A stretch of 22,154 bases of DNA, from the NCBI GenBank assembly GCA_024274995.1, contig JAJSAA010000072.1, positions 1 to 22,154 on the forward strand. Reading direction: 5' to 3'. Below, piece after piece: positions 8,944 through 16,716 of this stretch. This DNA comes from Deltaproteobacteria bacterium (GTDB lineage: Bacteria; Desulfobacterota; Desulfobulbia; Desulfobulbales; VMSU01). The notes beneath the pieces are model-generated. The model had not been told where the DNA came from and did no database searches. It saw only the letters and a list, made by a program, of their open reading frames with translations. Position 1 is the stretch's first letter. Each line of letters opens with the position of its first letter. Made by a program: the position numbers and the translations under genes.

Positions 8944-8996
8944 CATTTTTAATGCCGCACAACCAATACCAATCTACATGAGCCGCATTAAAAATG
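8944..8996. repeat. Inverted repeat touching the tRNA-Gly 3' end
   Basis: A 12-base arm at 8944-8955 (CATTTTTAATGC) is perfectly complementary to 8985-8996, with two more pairs (8957-8958 with 8982-8983) after one mismatch. The loop is about 23 bases. The right arm includes two bases of the encoded CCA end of the tRNA. On the minus strand the stem is followed by ATTTTTAG. It could be a 3' trailer structure, a weak terminator, or a relic of an insertion at the tRNA. Confidence 0.6.
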
Positions 8997-9070
8997 GAGC
9001 GGGCAACGAGATTCGAACTCGCGACACCAAGCTTGGGAAGCTTGTACTCTACCAGCTGAGCTATGCCCGC
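8995..9070 (-). tRNA. tRNA-Gly, anticodon CCC
   Basis: The minus strand folds as a standard 76-base tRNA: acceptor GCGGGCA/TGCCCGC, D arm GCTC/GAGT, anticodon stem CAAGC/GCTTG with loop TTCCCAA (anticodon CCC, reading GGG), a five-base variable loop, and T arm GCGAG/CTCGT with loop TTCGAAT. The discriminator is T and CCA is encoded (8995-8997). The sequence closely resembles bacterial tRNA-Gly(CCC) genes. A consensus promoter lies directly upstream, and a terminator about 100 bases downstream precedes rimP. Confidence 0.97.
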
Positions 9071-9090
9071 CCTACGCACTTCAACCTAAT

Positions 9091-9118
9091 ATTATACAAA
9101 TAACCTCCAAATTGTCAA
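9091..9118 (-). promoter_or_regulatory. Sigma-70 promoter of tRNA-Gly
   Basis: On the minus strand TTGACA (9113-9118) and TATAAT (9091-9096) both match consensus perfectly with a 16-base spacer. Transcription would start near 9084, about 14 bases before the mature tRNA. Strong promoters of this type are normal for tRNA genes. It may also feed the rimP-nusA-infB operon by read-through. Confidence 0.85.
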
Positions 9119-9157
9119 GGGCGACGAATATTATTTTAGAGCCAACAAGGAAATAAA

Positions 9158-9186
9158 TTGACATACTTAACTGATGAGATTAATAT
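9158..9186 (+). promoter_or_regulatory. Sigma-70 promoter of the rpmH operon
   Basis: TTGACA at 9158-9163 and TAATAT at 9181-9186 are separated by 17 bases. The predicted start near 9193 leaves a leader of about 120 bases before rpmH. It points away from the tRNA-Gly promoter, 40 bases away. No DnaA-box cluster was seen in 9071-9311. Confidence 0.75.
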
Positions 9187-9311
9187 ATTCTGCTTTACTT
9201 TGTTGATCGAAGAAGTTCACGATAAAGTTATTTATCTTTGAATTTCTTGCATTACTATTTGGCATTTTCTAAATTGAGCTACAGTCACAACCCATATCCA
9301 AGGACAACATC

Positions 9312-9449
9312 ATGAGCAAAAGAACATTTCAGCCAAGCAACACTAAACGACATCGAACTCACGGCTTCCGGTTACGGATGAGTACAAAAGCTGGACGCAC
9401 TATTATTAATAACCGCCGGGCCAAGGGCCGTCGGCGCTTATCCGCCTGA
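9312..9449 (+). CDS. rpmH: 50S ribosomal protein L34
   Basis: L34 is a small, very basic protein of the large ribosomal subunit. The 45-residue product reads MSKRTFQPSNTKRHRTHGFR, then LRMSTKAGRTIINNRRAKGR and RRLSA, matching the family along its whole length. AAGGA precedes the ATG by 7 bases. It is the first gene of rpmH-rnpA-yidD-yidC-jag-mnmE, and a leader of about 120 bases connects it to the upstream promoter. L34 and RnpA are normally co-expressed, L34 in large excess. Confidence 0.98.
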   Translation: MSKRTFQPSNTKRHRTHGFRLRMSTKAGRTIINNRRAKGRRRLSA

Positions 9450-9484
9450 TGGTATCTGTCTGATTTTCCAGGATTACAAATGAT

Positions 9485-9895
9485 ATGCGGCAGTTAGCAC
9501 TGCCACGTCGGCGCTTAATAACGAAAAAATGGCAATATGACCATGTATATCGGCATGGTAATCGATTGCGTGCCAATGGGTTTAACTTCATTTTCACCCT
9601 GAACGAGCTTGACCGCCATCGATTAGGAATAAGTATAAGCGGGTTCAAATCAGCGGTTAAGAGGAATAGATTAAAACGGCTGATCCGGGAATATTTCAGA
9701 CTAAATCCAGCCTTTCCCGCCACAATAGCACGGCAAAATGTGGGAGAGGCTGGAATTGATCTGGTAATTACGGCCAACAAAAAGTTTAGCCCTGCTGGTC
9801 TAAATGACCTGCAGGAAATATTTTCATCTTTTTTATCTTCCAAGAGTAATTCCACTATTGCTCTTAGTCGACAAAAGAGGGGAAAAACAACTTAA
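9485..9895 (+). CDS. rnpA: Ribonuclease P protein component
   Basis: RnpA is the protein cofactor of RNase P, which removes 5' leaders from pre-tRNAs. The 136-residue product contains the family signature KSAVKRNRLKRLIREYFR at about 55-72, preceded by RLGISIS and followed by IDLVITANKKF. An early basic stretch and a short variable C-terminus complete it. The ATG at 9485 is weakly supported by AGGA 11 bases upstream. It starts 35 bases after rpmH and ends 15 bases before yidD. Confidence 0.96.
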   Translation: MRQLALPRRRLITKKWQYDHVYRHGNRLRANGFNFIFTLNELDRHRLGISISGFKSAVKRNRLKRLIREYFRLNPAFPATIARQNVGEAGIDLVITANKKFSPAGLNDLQEIFSSFLSSKSNSTIALSRQKRGKTT

Positions 9896-9910
9896 CAGCG
9901 GTAAGTAAAA

Positions 9911-10120
9911 TTGCAGCGTTTTCTTCTATCTTTAATTAGAGCTTATCAGATCTTCATTTCTCCTCTATTCCCTCCTCGTTGCCGTTACATTCCGTCCTGT
10001 TCCCAATACGCCATCGAGGCCATAATTCGTTATGGCATATGGCGCGGCGGCTGGCTCGCCATACGGCGTATTTGTCGCTGTCATCCTTTTCATGCCGGGG
10101 GCTACGATCCGGTTAAATAA
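9911..10120 (+). CDS. yidD: Membrane protein insertion efficiency factor YidD
   Basis: YidD is a small inner-membrane-associated protein encoded between rnpA and yidC that aids YidC-dependent membrane protein insertion. The 69-residue product has an amphipathic/hydrophobic start (FLLSLIRAYQIFISPLFP) and the invariant cysteine motif PPRCRYIPSCSQYA, then GGWLAIRRICRCHPFHAGG and DPV. The start codon is TTG at 9911; no ATG is available before the conserved region. The ribosome binding site is weak, so translation may be coupled to rnpA. Confidence 0.95.
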   Translation: MQRFLLSLIRAYQIFISPLFPPRCRYIPSCSQYAIEAIIRYGIWRGGWLAIRRICRCHPFHAGGYDPVK

Positions 10121-10260
10121 TGTTGCCGTCTCTCCGGGTTACTGCCGTTCACAACCTCTGATGTTTTATTAACGCCCAAAGCAGGCAAATGCAGATCCGT
10201 GCCCAGCAACAATTATCACGGCTGCTATTCAAAAACTTTAAAAAGCAAAATGGAACAATA

Positions 10261-11940
10261 ATGGAAACCAAAAGAGCCTTTATCGCGGTTATCATATCCC
10301 TTGTTATCTTGGTCGGCTATCAATACCTCTTTATGCCCAGCGTCCACCAGGCCCCTGTGCAGCAGGAACAACAGACCGTAAGAACCGCTGCCGCCCCGAA
10401 ATTGGTTCAGCCTGCTCCCAAGGCCGCAGCTCCTCAATTATCACAACCCGCGGCAGCACCAGCCGCAGCCAATAATACCGCAGTTCCTTCTCCCGCCATG
10501 AACGGCCGCGATATTACAGTAAGAACCAGTTTGTACACGGCAGTAATTTCAGAAAACGGCGGCGTCATCAAGAGCTTCACGCTCAATAAATACCGGGAAT
10601 CACTGGCCGCCGACTCCCCCCAGAAGGAATTAATTAAGACTTCTTCTCCCCAGAATTTACCCTTGAATTTTTATTGGGGACAGGGCGGCAACATGACTCT
10701 CCCCCTCTTTAAAGCCAACCGCCTGCAGGTAACCACCTCTCCCAACGGCCAACAGACTCTGGTCATGAGCGCCACTCTTAAATCGGGGCTCAAGATCCAA
10801 CGGATAATGACCTTTAGTGACAACTCCTATTTGATAGGATTAACTATTAAAGTAGAAAACAAAACGCTGTCCCCTCTGCGTGGTGCCCCCTATCTGCAAT
10901 TAATAAACCGTCCATTTGCCCAGGGTAGCTCCAAGACCTCCTTTCTGTTTAATGGCCCGGCCTCATACGTTAACGGCAAGTTAGAAGAGATCAAGGCCAA
11001 AACACTCCGCAAGAAGGGGGCTAAGGTTTTTCAGGGTAAATTAGACTGGGCCGCCTATGAGGGCACCTATTTCATGTGCGGAATTATCCCCCAGGCCAAA
11101 TCGTCCAGCACCGTACAAATGGCCTTAACCGGTAAAGACACCATAATCACTACCGTCAGCGGCAGCCTGTCCACCATTAGCGCGGGTAACGCCCGGGAAT
11201 ATTCCTACGGCCTGTATTTTGGCCCCAAAAAACTATCCATTCTCAAGGACGTGGGCTTCAACCTTGACAAGACCGTTAATTTCGGCTGGTTCGATCTCAT
11301 AGCCAAACCAACCCTCTACCTCCTTAACTTTCTGGATCGTTATGTTCACAATTATGGAGTAGCCATTATCCTGGTTACCATCCTTTTCAAGCTCATTCTC
11401 TGGCCCATCTCCCACAAGGGCATGAAATCCATGAAGACCATGCAGAAGATCCAGCCCAAAATGGCCAAGCTGCGGGAGAAATACAAGGACAACAAGGAAA
11501 AGCTGAACCAGGAAATGATCCTGCTTTACAAGACTTATAAAATCAATCCTCTCGGTGGCTGCCTGCCGATGGTCGTCCAGATTCCGGTATTTTTTGCCCT
11601 CTACCGGGTTTTACTACAGACCATTGAATTACGGCACGCCCCTTTCATGCTGTGGATAAACGATTTATCGGCCCCGGATCGTCTCTCCATCGGCTTTAAC
11701 ATTCCATACCTGCATGGCATACCGGTACTCACCCTGCTCATGGGAGTCAGCATGTTTGTTCAACAAAAGATGACCCCCACCACAGGTGATCCGACCCAGG
11801 CCAAAATCATGCTGTTTCTACCGGTAGTTTTTACCTTTATGTTTTTAAATTTCGCCTCCGGACTGGTATTGTACTGGTTCGTGAACAATCTACTTTCCAT
11901 TGGTCAACAATACTATATTAACAAATCCATAGATGATTAA
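10261..11940 (+). CDS. yidC: Membrane protein insertase YidC
   Basis: YidC inserts and folds inner-membrane proteins, alone or with SecYEG. The 559-residue product has the Gram-negative layout: an N-terminal transmembrane segment (about 5-23), a Pro/Ala/Gln linker, a large periplasmic domain (about 80-330), and the conserved Oxa1-type C-terminal core of five helices from YGVAIILVTILFKLILWP onward. The core includes the cytoplasmic helical hairpin (MKTMQKIQPKMAKLREKYKD), NPLGGCLPMVVQIPVF and the final helix ending LYWFVNNLLS. ATG at 10261 fits the usual YidC start METKRAFIAV; a frame opening at 10189 adds a polar extension and is rejected. The 140 bases after yidD hold no other gene. Confidence 0.98.
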   Translation: METKRAFIAVIISLVILVGYQYLFMPSVHQAPVQQEQQTVRTAAAPKLVQPAPKAAAPQLSQPAAAPAAANNTAVPSPAMNGRDITVRTSLYTAVISENGGVIKSFTLNKYRESLAADSPQKELIKTSSPQNLPLNFYWGQGGNMTLPLFKANRLQVTTSPNGQQTLVMSATLKSGLKIQRIMTFSDNSYLIGLTIKVENKTLSPLRGAPYLQLINRPFAQGSSKTSFLFNGPASYVNGKLEEIKAKTLRKKGAKVFQGKLDWAAYEGTYFMCGIIPQAKSSSTVQMALTGKDTIITTVSGSLSTISAGNAREYSYGLYFGPKKLSILKDVGFNLDKTVNFGWFDLIAKPTLYLLNFLDRYVHNYGVAIILVTILFKLILWPISHKGMKSMKTMQKIQPKMAKLREKYKDNKEKLNQEMILLYKTYKINPLGGCLPMVVQIPVFFALYRVLLQTIELRHAPFMLWINDLSAPDRLSIGFNIPYLHGIPVLTLLMGVSMFVQQKMTPTTGDPTQAKIMLFLPVVFTFMFLNFASGLVLYWFVNNLLSIGQQYYINKSIDD

Positions 11941-11996
11941 TTATCGGATTGTAAGCTGACGTACTGCTTCAACAACAGCAAAATGGAATAGAAACA

Positions 11997-12806
11997 ATGA
12001 CAGTCAAACTGCAATATAGCGGAAGAACAGTAGAGGAGGCAATCGACAAAGCCTGCCGGAATCTTAACACCGCCCGTGAAGAGATAAATCTAGAAATCAT
12101 CACCCCCGGCAGTAAGGGTTTTTTGGGCTTCGGCCGTCGTCAAGCCCAAATCACAGCGACTCCGAAAAATAATCGCGGCGAAGCCATAGCAGTCCCGCCG
12201 AATAAGCCCTCCACAACAGAAACAGATACATCCTCAGCACCAGACCAGAGGCAAACCTGCCATAAGTCTAAAAAAAATAAGGAACCATCTTATCGCGGCG
12301 GCCGCCAGGAGCCAGCTCAACCAGATCCGGCTGAGATAGTAGAAATAACCACAGTCGTCAAAGAAATAATCGGCCTCATGGGCCTGCAGGCTGAAGTGGA
12401 AGCCACCGTAGTCAATAATCGGATAAAAGCCGTAATTGACGGCCCTGACAACGAGCTGATAATTGGCCAGAGAGGCGAAACCATAGATGCCATTCAATAT
12501 CTTGTCCGCAAAATTATTAGTCACAAGTACCCCCACAAACTTTTCTTTGCCCTTGATGTGGGTAATTACCGCCACCAGCGCCGGGTAGAATTAGAGAAAC
12601 TGGCCCTGCAGTTAGCGGTAAAGGTTAAGGGCAGCGGCATTACAGAGACCATTGCCGCCATGAACCCTGCTGAGCGCCGTATTGTCCATCTGGCCCTGCA
12701 GGATGATCGCGAAATCCGCAGTGTCAGCATGGGTGACGGTCTGTTTAAAAAGATCAGAATTTATGTACCCTCCAAAAAAGGCGACAGATCAGCAAGACGC
12801 CGGTAG
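11997..12806 (+). CDS. jag: Jag/KhpB single-stranded nucleic acid-binding protein
   Basis: Jag (KhpB, SpoIIIJ-associated) is an RNA-binding protein usually encoded next to yidC; in Firmicutes it influences cell-division gene expression. The 269-residue product shows Jag_N (1 to about 52; GSKGFLGFGRRQAQI), a polar linker, a KH domain with DNELIIGQRGETIDAIQYLV (about 144-163), and an R3H domain with NPAERRIVHLAL and a DGLFKKIRIYVP tail. It starts 56 bases after yidC. GGAAT lies before the ATG as a weak ribosome binding site. Confidence 0.95.
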   Translation: MTVKLQYSGRTVEEAIDKACRNLNTAREEINLEIITPGSKGFLGFGRRQAQITATPKNNRGEAIAVPPNKPSTTETDTSSAPDQRQTCHKSKKNKEPSYRGGRQEPAQPDPAEIVEITTVVKEIIGLMGLQAEVEATVVNNRIKAVIDGPDNELIIGQRGETIDAIQYLVRKIISHKYPHKLFFALDVGNYRHQRRVELEKLALQLAVKVKGSGITETIAAMNPAERRIVHLALQDDREIRSVSMGDGLFKKIRIYVPSKKGDRSARRR

Positions 12807-12852
12807 AAACCAGCTGCCAACGCTTTCTCCCCGCCTGTTTACCGAGACCTCC

Positions 12853-14238
12853 ATGCCCTTAAAATTAGATTCAACTATTGCCGCCATTGCCACTCCACCG
12901 GGGCTTGGTGGTATTGGTATAATCAGGATAAGCGGGCCAGCCGCCCTCACTATTCTCAAGAAAATCTTTATCCCCAAAAATCACTCCTGTGCCTTTATCA
13001 GCCACCGCCTTTATTATGGCTGGATAAAGGAACCAAAAACCAGGCGCAACCTTGATGAGGTGTTAGCCGTGTATATGCAGGCGCCGCACACCTACACCAG
13101 AGATGAGGTGGCCGAGATCCACGCTCATGGCAGTTTCGCCGCTCTTCAGCAGATTATGGCCCTGGTCATAAACAGCGGCGCCCGGCTGGCAGAACCCGGT
13201 GAATTCACCAAAAATGCTTTTTTAAACGGTCGTCTCGACCTGACCCAGGCCGAAGCGATTATTGATCTGCTGCGAGCCAAAACAAGCCAGGGACTTTCAG
13301 CCGCCGTTGCCCAATTAAGGGGCGGGATTGAAGAAGAAATTAAACAAATTACCGAACAGCTCACCACCATGAAGGCCATGGTGGAAGTAGCAATTGACTT
13401 TCCAGACGAAGAGGCGGAGATACTTAATGCCGACGCTTTAAGACGGCAAATCGAACCGGCACTTAAGGCTCTGGAAGATTTGATCTCAGCTGCCGATCAT
13501 GGTAGAATCATAAAAGATGGGATTTCCGCCGTAATTATCGGGCGACCCAACGTGGGGAAATCAAGTCTGCTGAACGCCCTGCTGAGAGAGGATAGAGCCA
13601 TTGTCACCTCAGTGCCCGGTACCACCAGGGATACGGTTGAGGAGTATCTTGATATATTGGGACTACCGGTTCACATTGTTGACACGGCGGGTATTCGCCA
13701 GGCCAGGGGGAAGGTGGAGGAGATAGGTATTCAGCGCAGCATGGCCAAGCTGGCCACAGCCGATCTGGTAATCATGCTCCTTGATGCCAGCAGCCCTCCC
13801 CATGCTGACGATGAACGGCTTTTTGCCGAAACAGCCGGCAAGCCCTTAATCATAGTTATTAACAAAACTGACATCAAACGACCGGAGATAATCAGAGAAC
13901 ATTATGCCAGATTCCCCGATACCGCCATCGTTGCCGTTTCGGCCAAAACCGGAGATTGCCTGCCGCAGTTAGAGGGTTTGATCTACAAAACCATAACCGG
14001 GGCTAACTACTCTGCTGAACCCAGGCCGGCCATTCCCAATCTGCGCCACCAGGCGGCAATGACCAAAGCTCTAAGGGCTGGCCGCTCTTTTCTGCAGGGC
14101 CTGAATAACGAGCTTGCCCCTGATCTCATGGCCATAGACCTCCAGACCGCCCTGGATTATCTCGGTGAAATAGTGGGATACACCACAACGGAAGATATTT
14201 TAGATAAGATTTTTGGTGACTTCTGCCTTGGCAAATAA
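12853..14238 (+). CDS. mnmE: tRNA modification GTPase MnmE
   Basis: MnmE works with MnmG to add carboxymethylaminomethyl groups to U34 of certain tRNAs. The 461-residue product has the N-terminal tetrahydrofolate-binding domain (DSTIAAIATPPGLGGIGIIR at 6-25), a helical domain, an inserted Ras-like G domain with P-loop GRPNVGKS at 230-237, VPGTTRDT, DTAGIR and NKTD, and the C-terminal catalytic cysteine in FCLGK (Cys458). ATG at 12853 gives the usual start; the frame remains open upstream over jag, but that part is unlike the family. It starts 46 bases after jag. Confidence 0.97.
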   Translation: MPLKLDSTIAAIATPPGLGGIGIIRISGPAALTILKKIFIPKNHSCAFISHRLYYGWIKEPKTRRNLDEVLAVYMQAPHTYTRDEVAEIHAHGSFAALQQIMALVINSGARLAEPGEFTKNAFLNGRLDLTQAEAIIDLLRAKTSQGLSAAVAQLRGGIEEEIKQITEQLTTMKAMVEVAIDFPDEEAEILNADALRRQIEPALKALEDLISAADHGRIIKDGISAVIIGRPNVGKSSLLNALLREDRAIVTSVPGTTRDTVEEYLDILGLPVHIVDTAGIRQARGKVEEIGIQRSMAKLATADLVIMLLDASSPPHADDERLFAETAGKPLIIVINKTDIKRPEIIREHYARFPDTAIVAVSAKTGDCLPQLEGLIYKTITGANYSAEPRPAIPNLRHQAAMTKALRAGRSFLQGLNNELAPDLMAIDLQTALDYLGEIVGYTTTEDILDKIFGDFCLGK

Positions 14239-14273
14239 ACACCAGCTTGTAAATAGTGATGGCGAAATTATAA

Positions 14274-15818
14274 ATGGTGACTAAGATGGCAACCACAAAA
14301 GGGGCCAATAAGGCCCCAGGCCTTGAACAACAGATAAAATTTCTCCAAGGTATCGATTTTTTTAATAATTTCGATGATCACGAACTGCGCCAGCTCCTTG
14401 GGGTCTGCAAAATACTAAGGGTCAAAGCAGGGCAGTATATTATCAAAGAAGATACCACAGAGCGGGTATTCTACATCCTGCTCAAAGGTGAGGTGTCGGT
14501 GGTCAAATCCGTGAGCCATAAAAAGCGCCGGGCCGTAGAGTTAACAAGATTAAAGGCCGGGGCCTGTTTCGGCGAAATGTCCATAGTAATGGATATAAAA
14601 CGTACGGCCGGAGTAATAACCAGAAACAATAGTTTTATATTGGTTATTAATCCGGAGGTCATCAGTTCGTCCAACGTTTTTCTACAGCTCAAATTTTATA
14701 AACGTTTCTGCGAAATACTTGTGGGCCGCCTGATTATTGCCAACGAGCGCCTGGCCAGCCTGGAAAAGGATATTGACCTGAAGACCCTTAAAGAAATTGA
14801 TTTACCCGCCGAAGACCAGCAGCCTGAAATCACTTCCCAACCGGCCGCGATAAAGCAGCACCAGGCAGAACAATCAGTTACAACCCCGGCAAGTTACGAT
14901 GAATTACCGCCGCTGCCTGCCAAAAAAGACCGGATCGTCCGTAGCCGCATGCAAAGGCGTTTAAGCGCCGTTCTTGATCTGCCCTTTAATCCGGCCGTTG
15001 CCGCTATTCTGGAACCTATGTTAAGCGGCAAGGTCGATAATACCAGGGTGCTGGCTGATTATATTCAGCTTGATCCGGTTTTGACCTGTAAGATATTACA
15101 GATTGCCAATTCCTCATTCTTCCGGCGGACGGCTCCGGTGGGGACTGTCCCCCATGCCATGATTACGGTGGGAATTCGTCATATTCAGGAATCCATCAGC
15201 GATATAATTTCTTTCGATGATTCCCCCAAGGCCTTCAGCGGCTTTCGCAAGATTGCCTCCCGATTCTGGCGTCATTCGGTGGTGGTAGCAAGAATAGCCG
15301 TGCTACTGGCCGAGTCCATCCGCGTCTCCAGCCCGGCTGATATATATTTAGCCGGACTGACACATGATTTAGGTATTATCGGTCTTGACCTCATCGAACC
15401 GACGGTTTATCCCCATATCTCAGATCCATCCTCGGAGATTGCCACTAATTTTCTGAAGGCCGAAACAACCTATATTGGTATTGACCATGGCCAGGCCGGA
15501 TTTTGGCTCGGTGAAAGTCTCGGTCTGCCGGAGGTCTATCTTAATGTGATGCGCCTGCACCATTCACCTGATATGGCCCGCTCCCACAGCCTGATTATTG
15601 CCCTGGTTCATTTAGCAGATCTTTTCGCCTCCCATCATGGTTATGGCTTTGAATTCAGCGATGTTGCGACTGATAAGATCACAAAATCATTTGCCTGGAT
15701 ATTAATTCAGGAGAAGCACCGGCCATTTCTGGATGTGAATCTCCCTGATTTTATTGAGCAGTTTGACGAGGAATTAAACAAGACCTGGACGAATATCACC
15801 AAAAATTTAAATTTTTAA
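14274..15818 (+). CDS. Cyclic-nucleotide-binding domain plus HDOD domain regulatory protein
   Basis: The 514-residue product joins two sensory/output modules. Residues about 25-160 form a cNMP-binding domain (LKGEVSVVKSV, GACFGEMSIVMDIKRTAGVI resembling the phosphate-binding cassette FGE...RTA). A polar linker leads to an HDOD domain (about 220-440) with AGLTHDLGIIG (His364, Asp365), IDHGQAGFWL and LHHSP, so the HD-type metal residues look retained. HDOD proteins act in signalling, often binding c-di-GMP effectors, rather than as proven enzymes. ATG at 14274 has no good ribosome binding site; ATG at 14286, with GGTGA upstream, is equally possible. It starts 35 bases after mnmE and ends at a terminator, so it is probably the last gene of that operon. 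Ligand and target are unknown. Confidence 0.85.
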   Translation: MVTKMATTKGANKAPGLEQQIKFLQGIDFFNNFDDHELRQLLGVCKILRVKAGQYIIKEDTTERVFYILLKGEVSVVKSVSHKKRRAVELTRLKAGACFGEMSIVMDIKRTAGVITRNNSFILVINPEVISSSNVFLQLKFYKRFCEILVGRLIIANERLASLEKDIDLKTLKEIDLPAEDQQPEITSQPAAIKQHQAEQSVTTPASYDELPPLPAKKDRIVRSRMQRRLSAVLDLPFNPAVAAILEPMLSGKVDNTRVLADYIQLDPVLTCKILQIANSSFFRRTAPVGTVPHAMITVGIRHIQESISDIISFDDSPKAFSGFRKIASRFWRHSVVVARIAVLLAESIRVSSPADIYLAGLTHDLGIIGLDLIEPTVYPHISDPSSEIATNFLKAETTYIGIDHGQAGFWLGESLGLPEVYLNVMRLHHSPDMARSHSLIIALVHLADLFASHHGYGFEFSDVATDKITKSFAWILIQEKHRPFLDVNLPDFIEQFDEELNKTWTNITKNLNF

Positions 15819-15831
15819 GGTGATATTTTTT
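15792..15831 (+). terminator. Rho-independent terminator of the rpmH-mnmE-HDOD operon
   Basis: AATATCACC (15792-15800) pairs with GGTGATATT (15819-15827), and the interior AAAAATTTAAATTTTT can extend the stem. TTTTT follows. The left arm lies in the last codons of the HDOD gene and the stop codon is in the loop region, so coding and termination signals overlap. Confidence 0.85.
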
Positions 15832-15839
15832 GGCGGATT

Positions 15840-15912
15840 TTATTTTCTGCTGGGTGGTCGGCAGATGCACCGAGGGCGTATTGCAATACGCCCCTACGGG
15901 GGCAGAAAATAA
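15840..15912. repeat. MITE-like palindromic element between convergent genes
   Basis: The ends TTATTTTCTGC (15840-15850) and GCAGAAAATAA (15902-15912) are perfect 11-base inverted repeats. The centre contains the perfect 20-base palindrome GGGCGTATTGCAATACGCCC (15874-15893). No protein is encoded. Similar GGGCGTATTGCAATACGCCC-type palindromes recur in many environmental genomes as far as I recall. It could also end transcription from the minus strand. Confidence 0.7.
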
Positions 15913-15913
15913 T

Positions 15914-16642
15914 TTATTGCGGGGGTGGTGATGGGTGATCTGCTTTCTTTTCGCCCCTTACACCAATTACTACTATCTCTAAGGGAATTTTAGCCTTTGC
16001 CTTCTTTAGAGCGGACTGGACTATGTTTTTCATATTTTGGCAGCAGGGTACCTCCATGATGGCAATGGTGATTGATTTTATGGCCGCGCTGGCGAATATT
16101 TCACTTAATTTCTGGATATACGACTCAATGTCATCGAATTTTGGGCAGCCCATTAATACCACCCGCCTCGGCAGCAAGTCCTGATGAAAACCGGCATAGG
16201 CGACGGTAGTGCAGTCCGCGGCAATCAGTAAATCGGCGTTCCGAAGAAAAGGGGCATCGGGCGGCACGAGACGTATCTGCACCGGCCAATGGCTTAGAGC
16301 CGAACCGGTGATGCCTATGGGCTGATTGGCCTGCTGACATGGGGTCTGGGGCTGGAAACTCTGGAGATTGGCCGATGGACAGCCGCCGCTCTTTTTCTGG
16401 GAACGTACCAACTCCTCAACCGCCTCCTCATCAAAGTCATCGGCCTGCCGTTCCTCAATCTGGAGAGCACCGGTGGGGCAACCAGCCAGGCAGGCTCCCA
16501 GTCCGTCACAATATTTCTCGGCAATAAGCCGGGCCTTGCCATCAATAATCCGCAGGGCGCTTTCGGCGCAATCCACAATACATTGCCCACAGCCATTGCA
16601 TAAATCTTCGTCTATGATAATAATTTTTCTGCTTATCTTCAT
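15914..16642 (-). CDS. Ferredoxin-like 4Fe-4S protein linked to hcp (FrdX type)
   Basis: The 242-residue product has an N-terminal ferredoxin module: C15-x2-C18-x2-C21-x3-C25 binds one 4Fe-4S cluster, while the second site CDGLGACLAGC (C45, C51, C55) lacks the second cysteine and has Leu48. The CDGLGAC form is usual in this family. A C-terminal alpha/beta domain follows with GGCPS, ADCTTVAYAGFH, RRVVLMGCPKFDD and MEVPCC, giving further cysteines. Such proteins are encoded beside hcp in Desulfovibrio and clostridia and probably carry electrons for it. ATG at 16640-16642 is chosen because GGGAG precedes it; an ATG at 16654 lacks one. The stop codon lies one base from a palindromic repeat. Confidence 0.8.
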   Translation of the reverse strand: MKISRKIIIIDEDLCNGCGQCIVDCAESALRIIDGKARLIAEKYCDGLGACLAGCPTGALQIEERQADDFDEEAVEELVRSQKKSGGCPSANLQSFQPQTPCQQANQPIGITGSALSHWPVQIRLVPPDAPFLRNADLLIAADCTTVAYAGFHQDLLPRRVVLMGCPKFDDIESYIQKLSEIFASAAIKSITIAIMEVPCCQNMKNIVQSALKKAKAKIPLEIVVIGVRGEKKADHPSPPPQ

Positions 16643-16716
16643 CTCATCTCCCATCGTTAATAGAGATCCATGGATTTTGCCATGAGCACCCTGCTCATAA
16701 TATCACCCTTATTTGC

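Noticed and set aside
10189..10260. 24-residue N-terminal extension of YidC
   Set aside because: It is polar and basic ahead of the first membrane helix; the family begins at METKR (10261).
12682..12852. Upstream extension of mnmE over the end of jag
   Set aside because: It overlaps conserved R3H codons of jag and has no similarity to MnmE.
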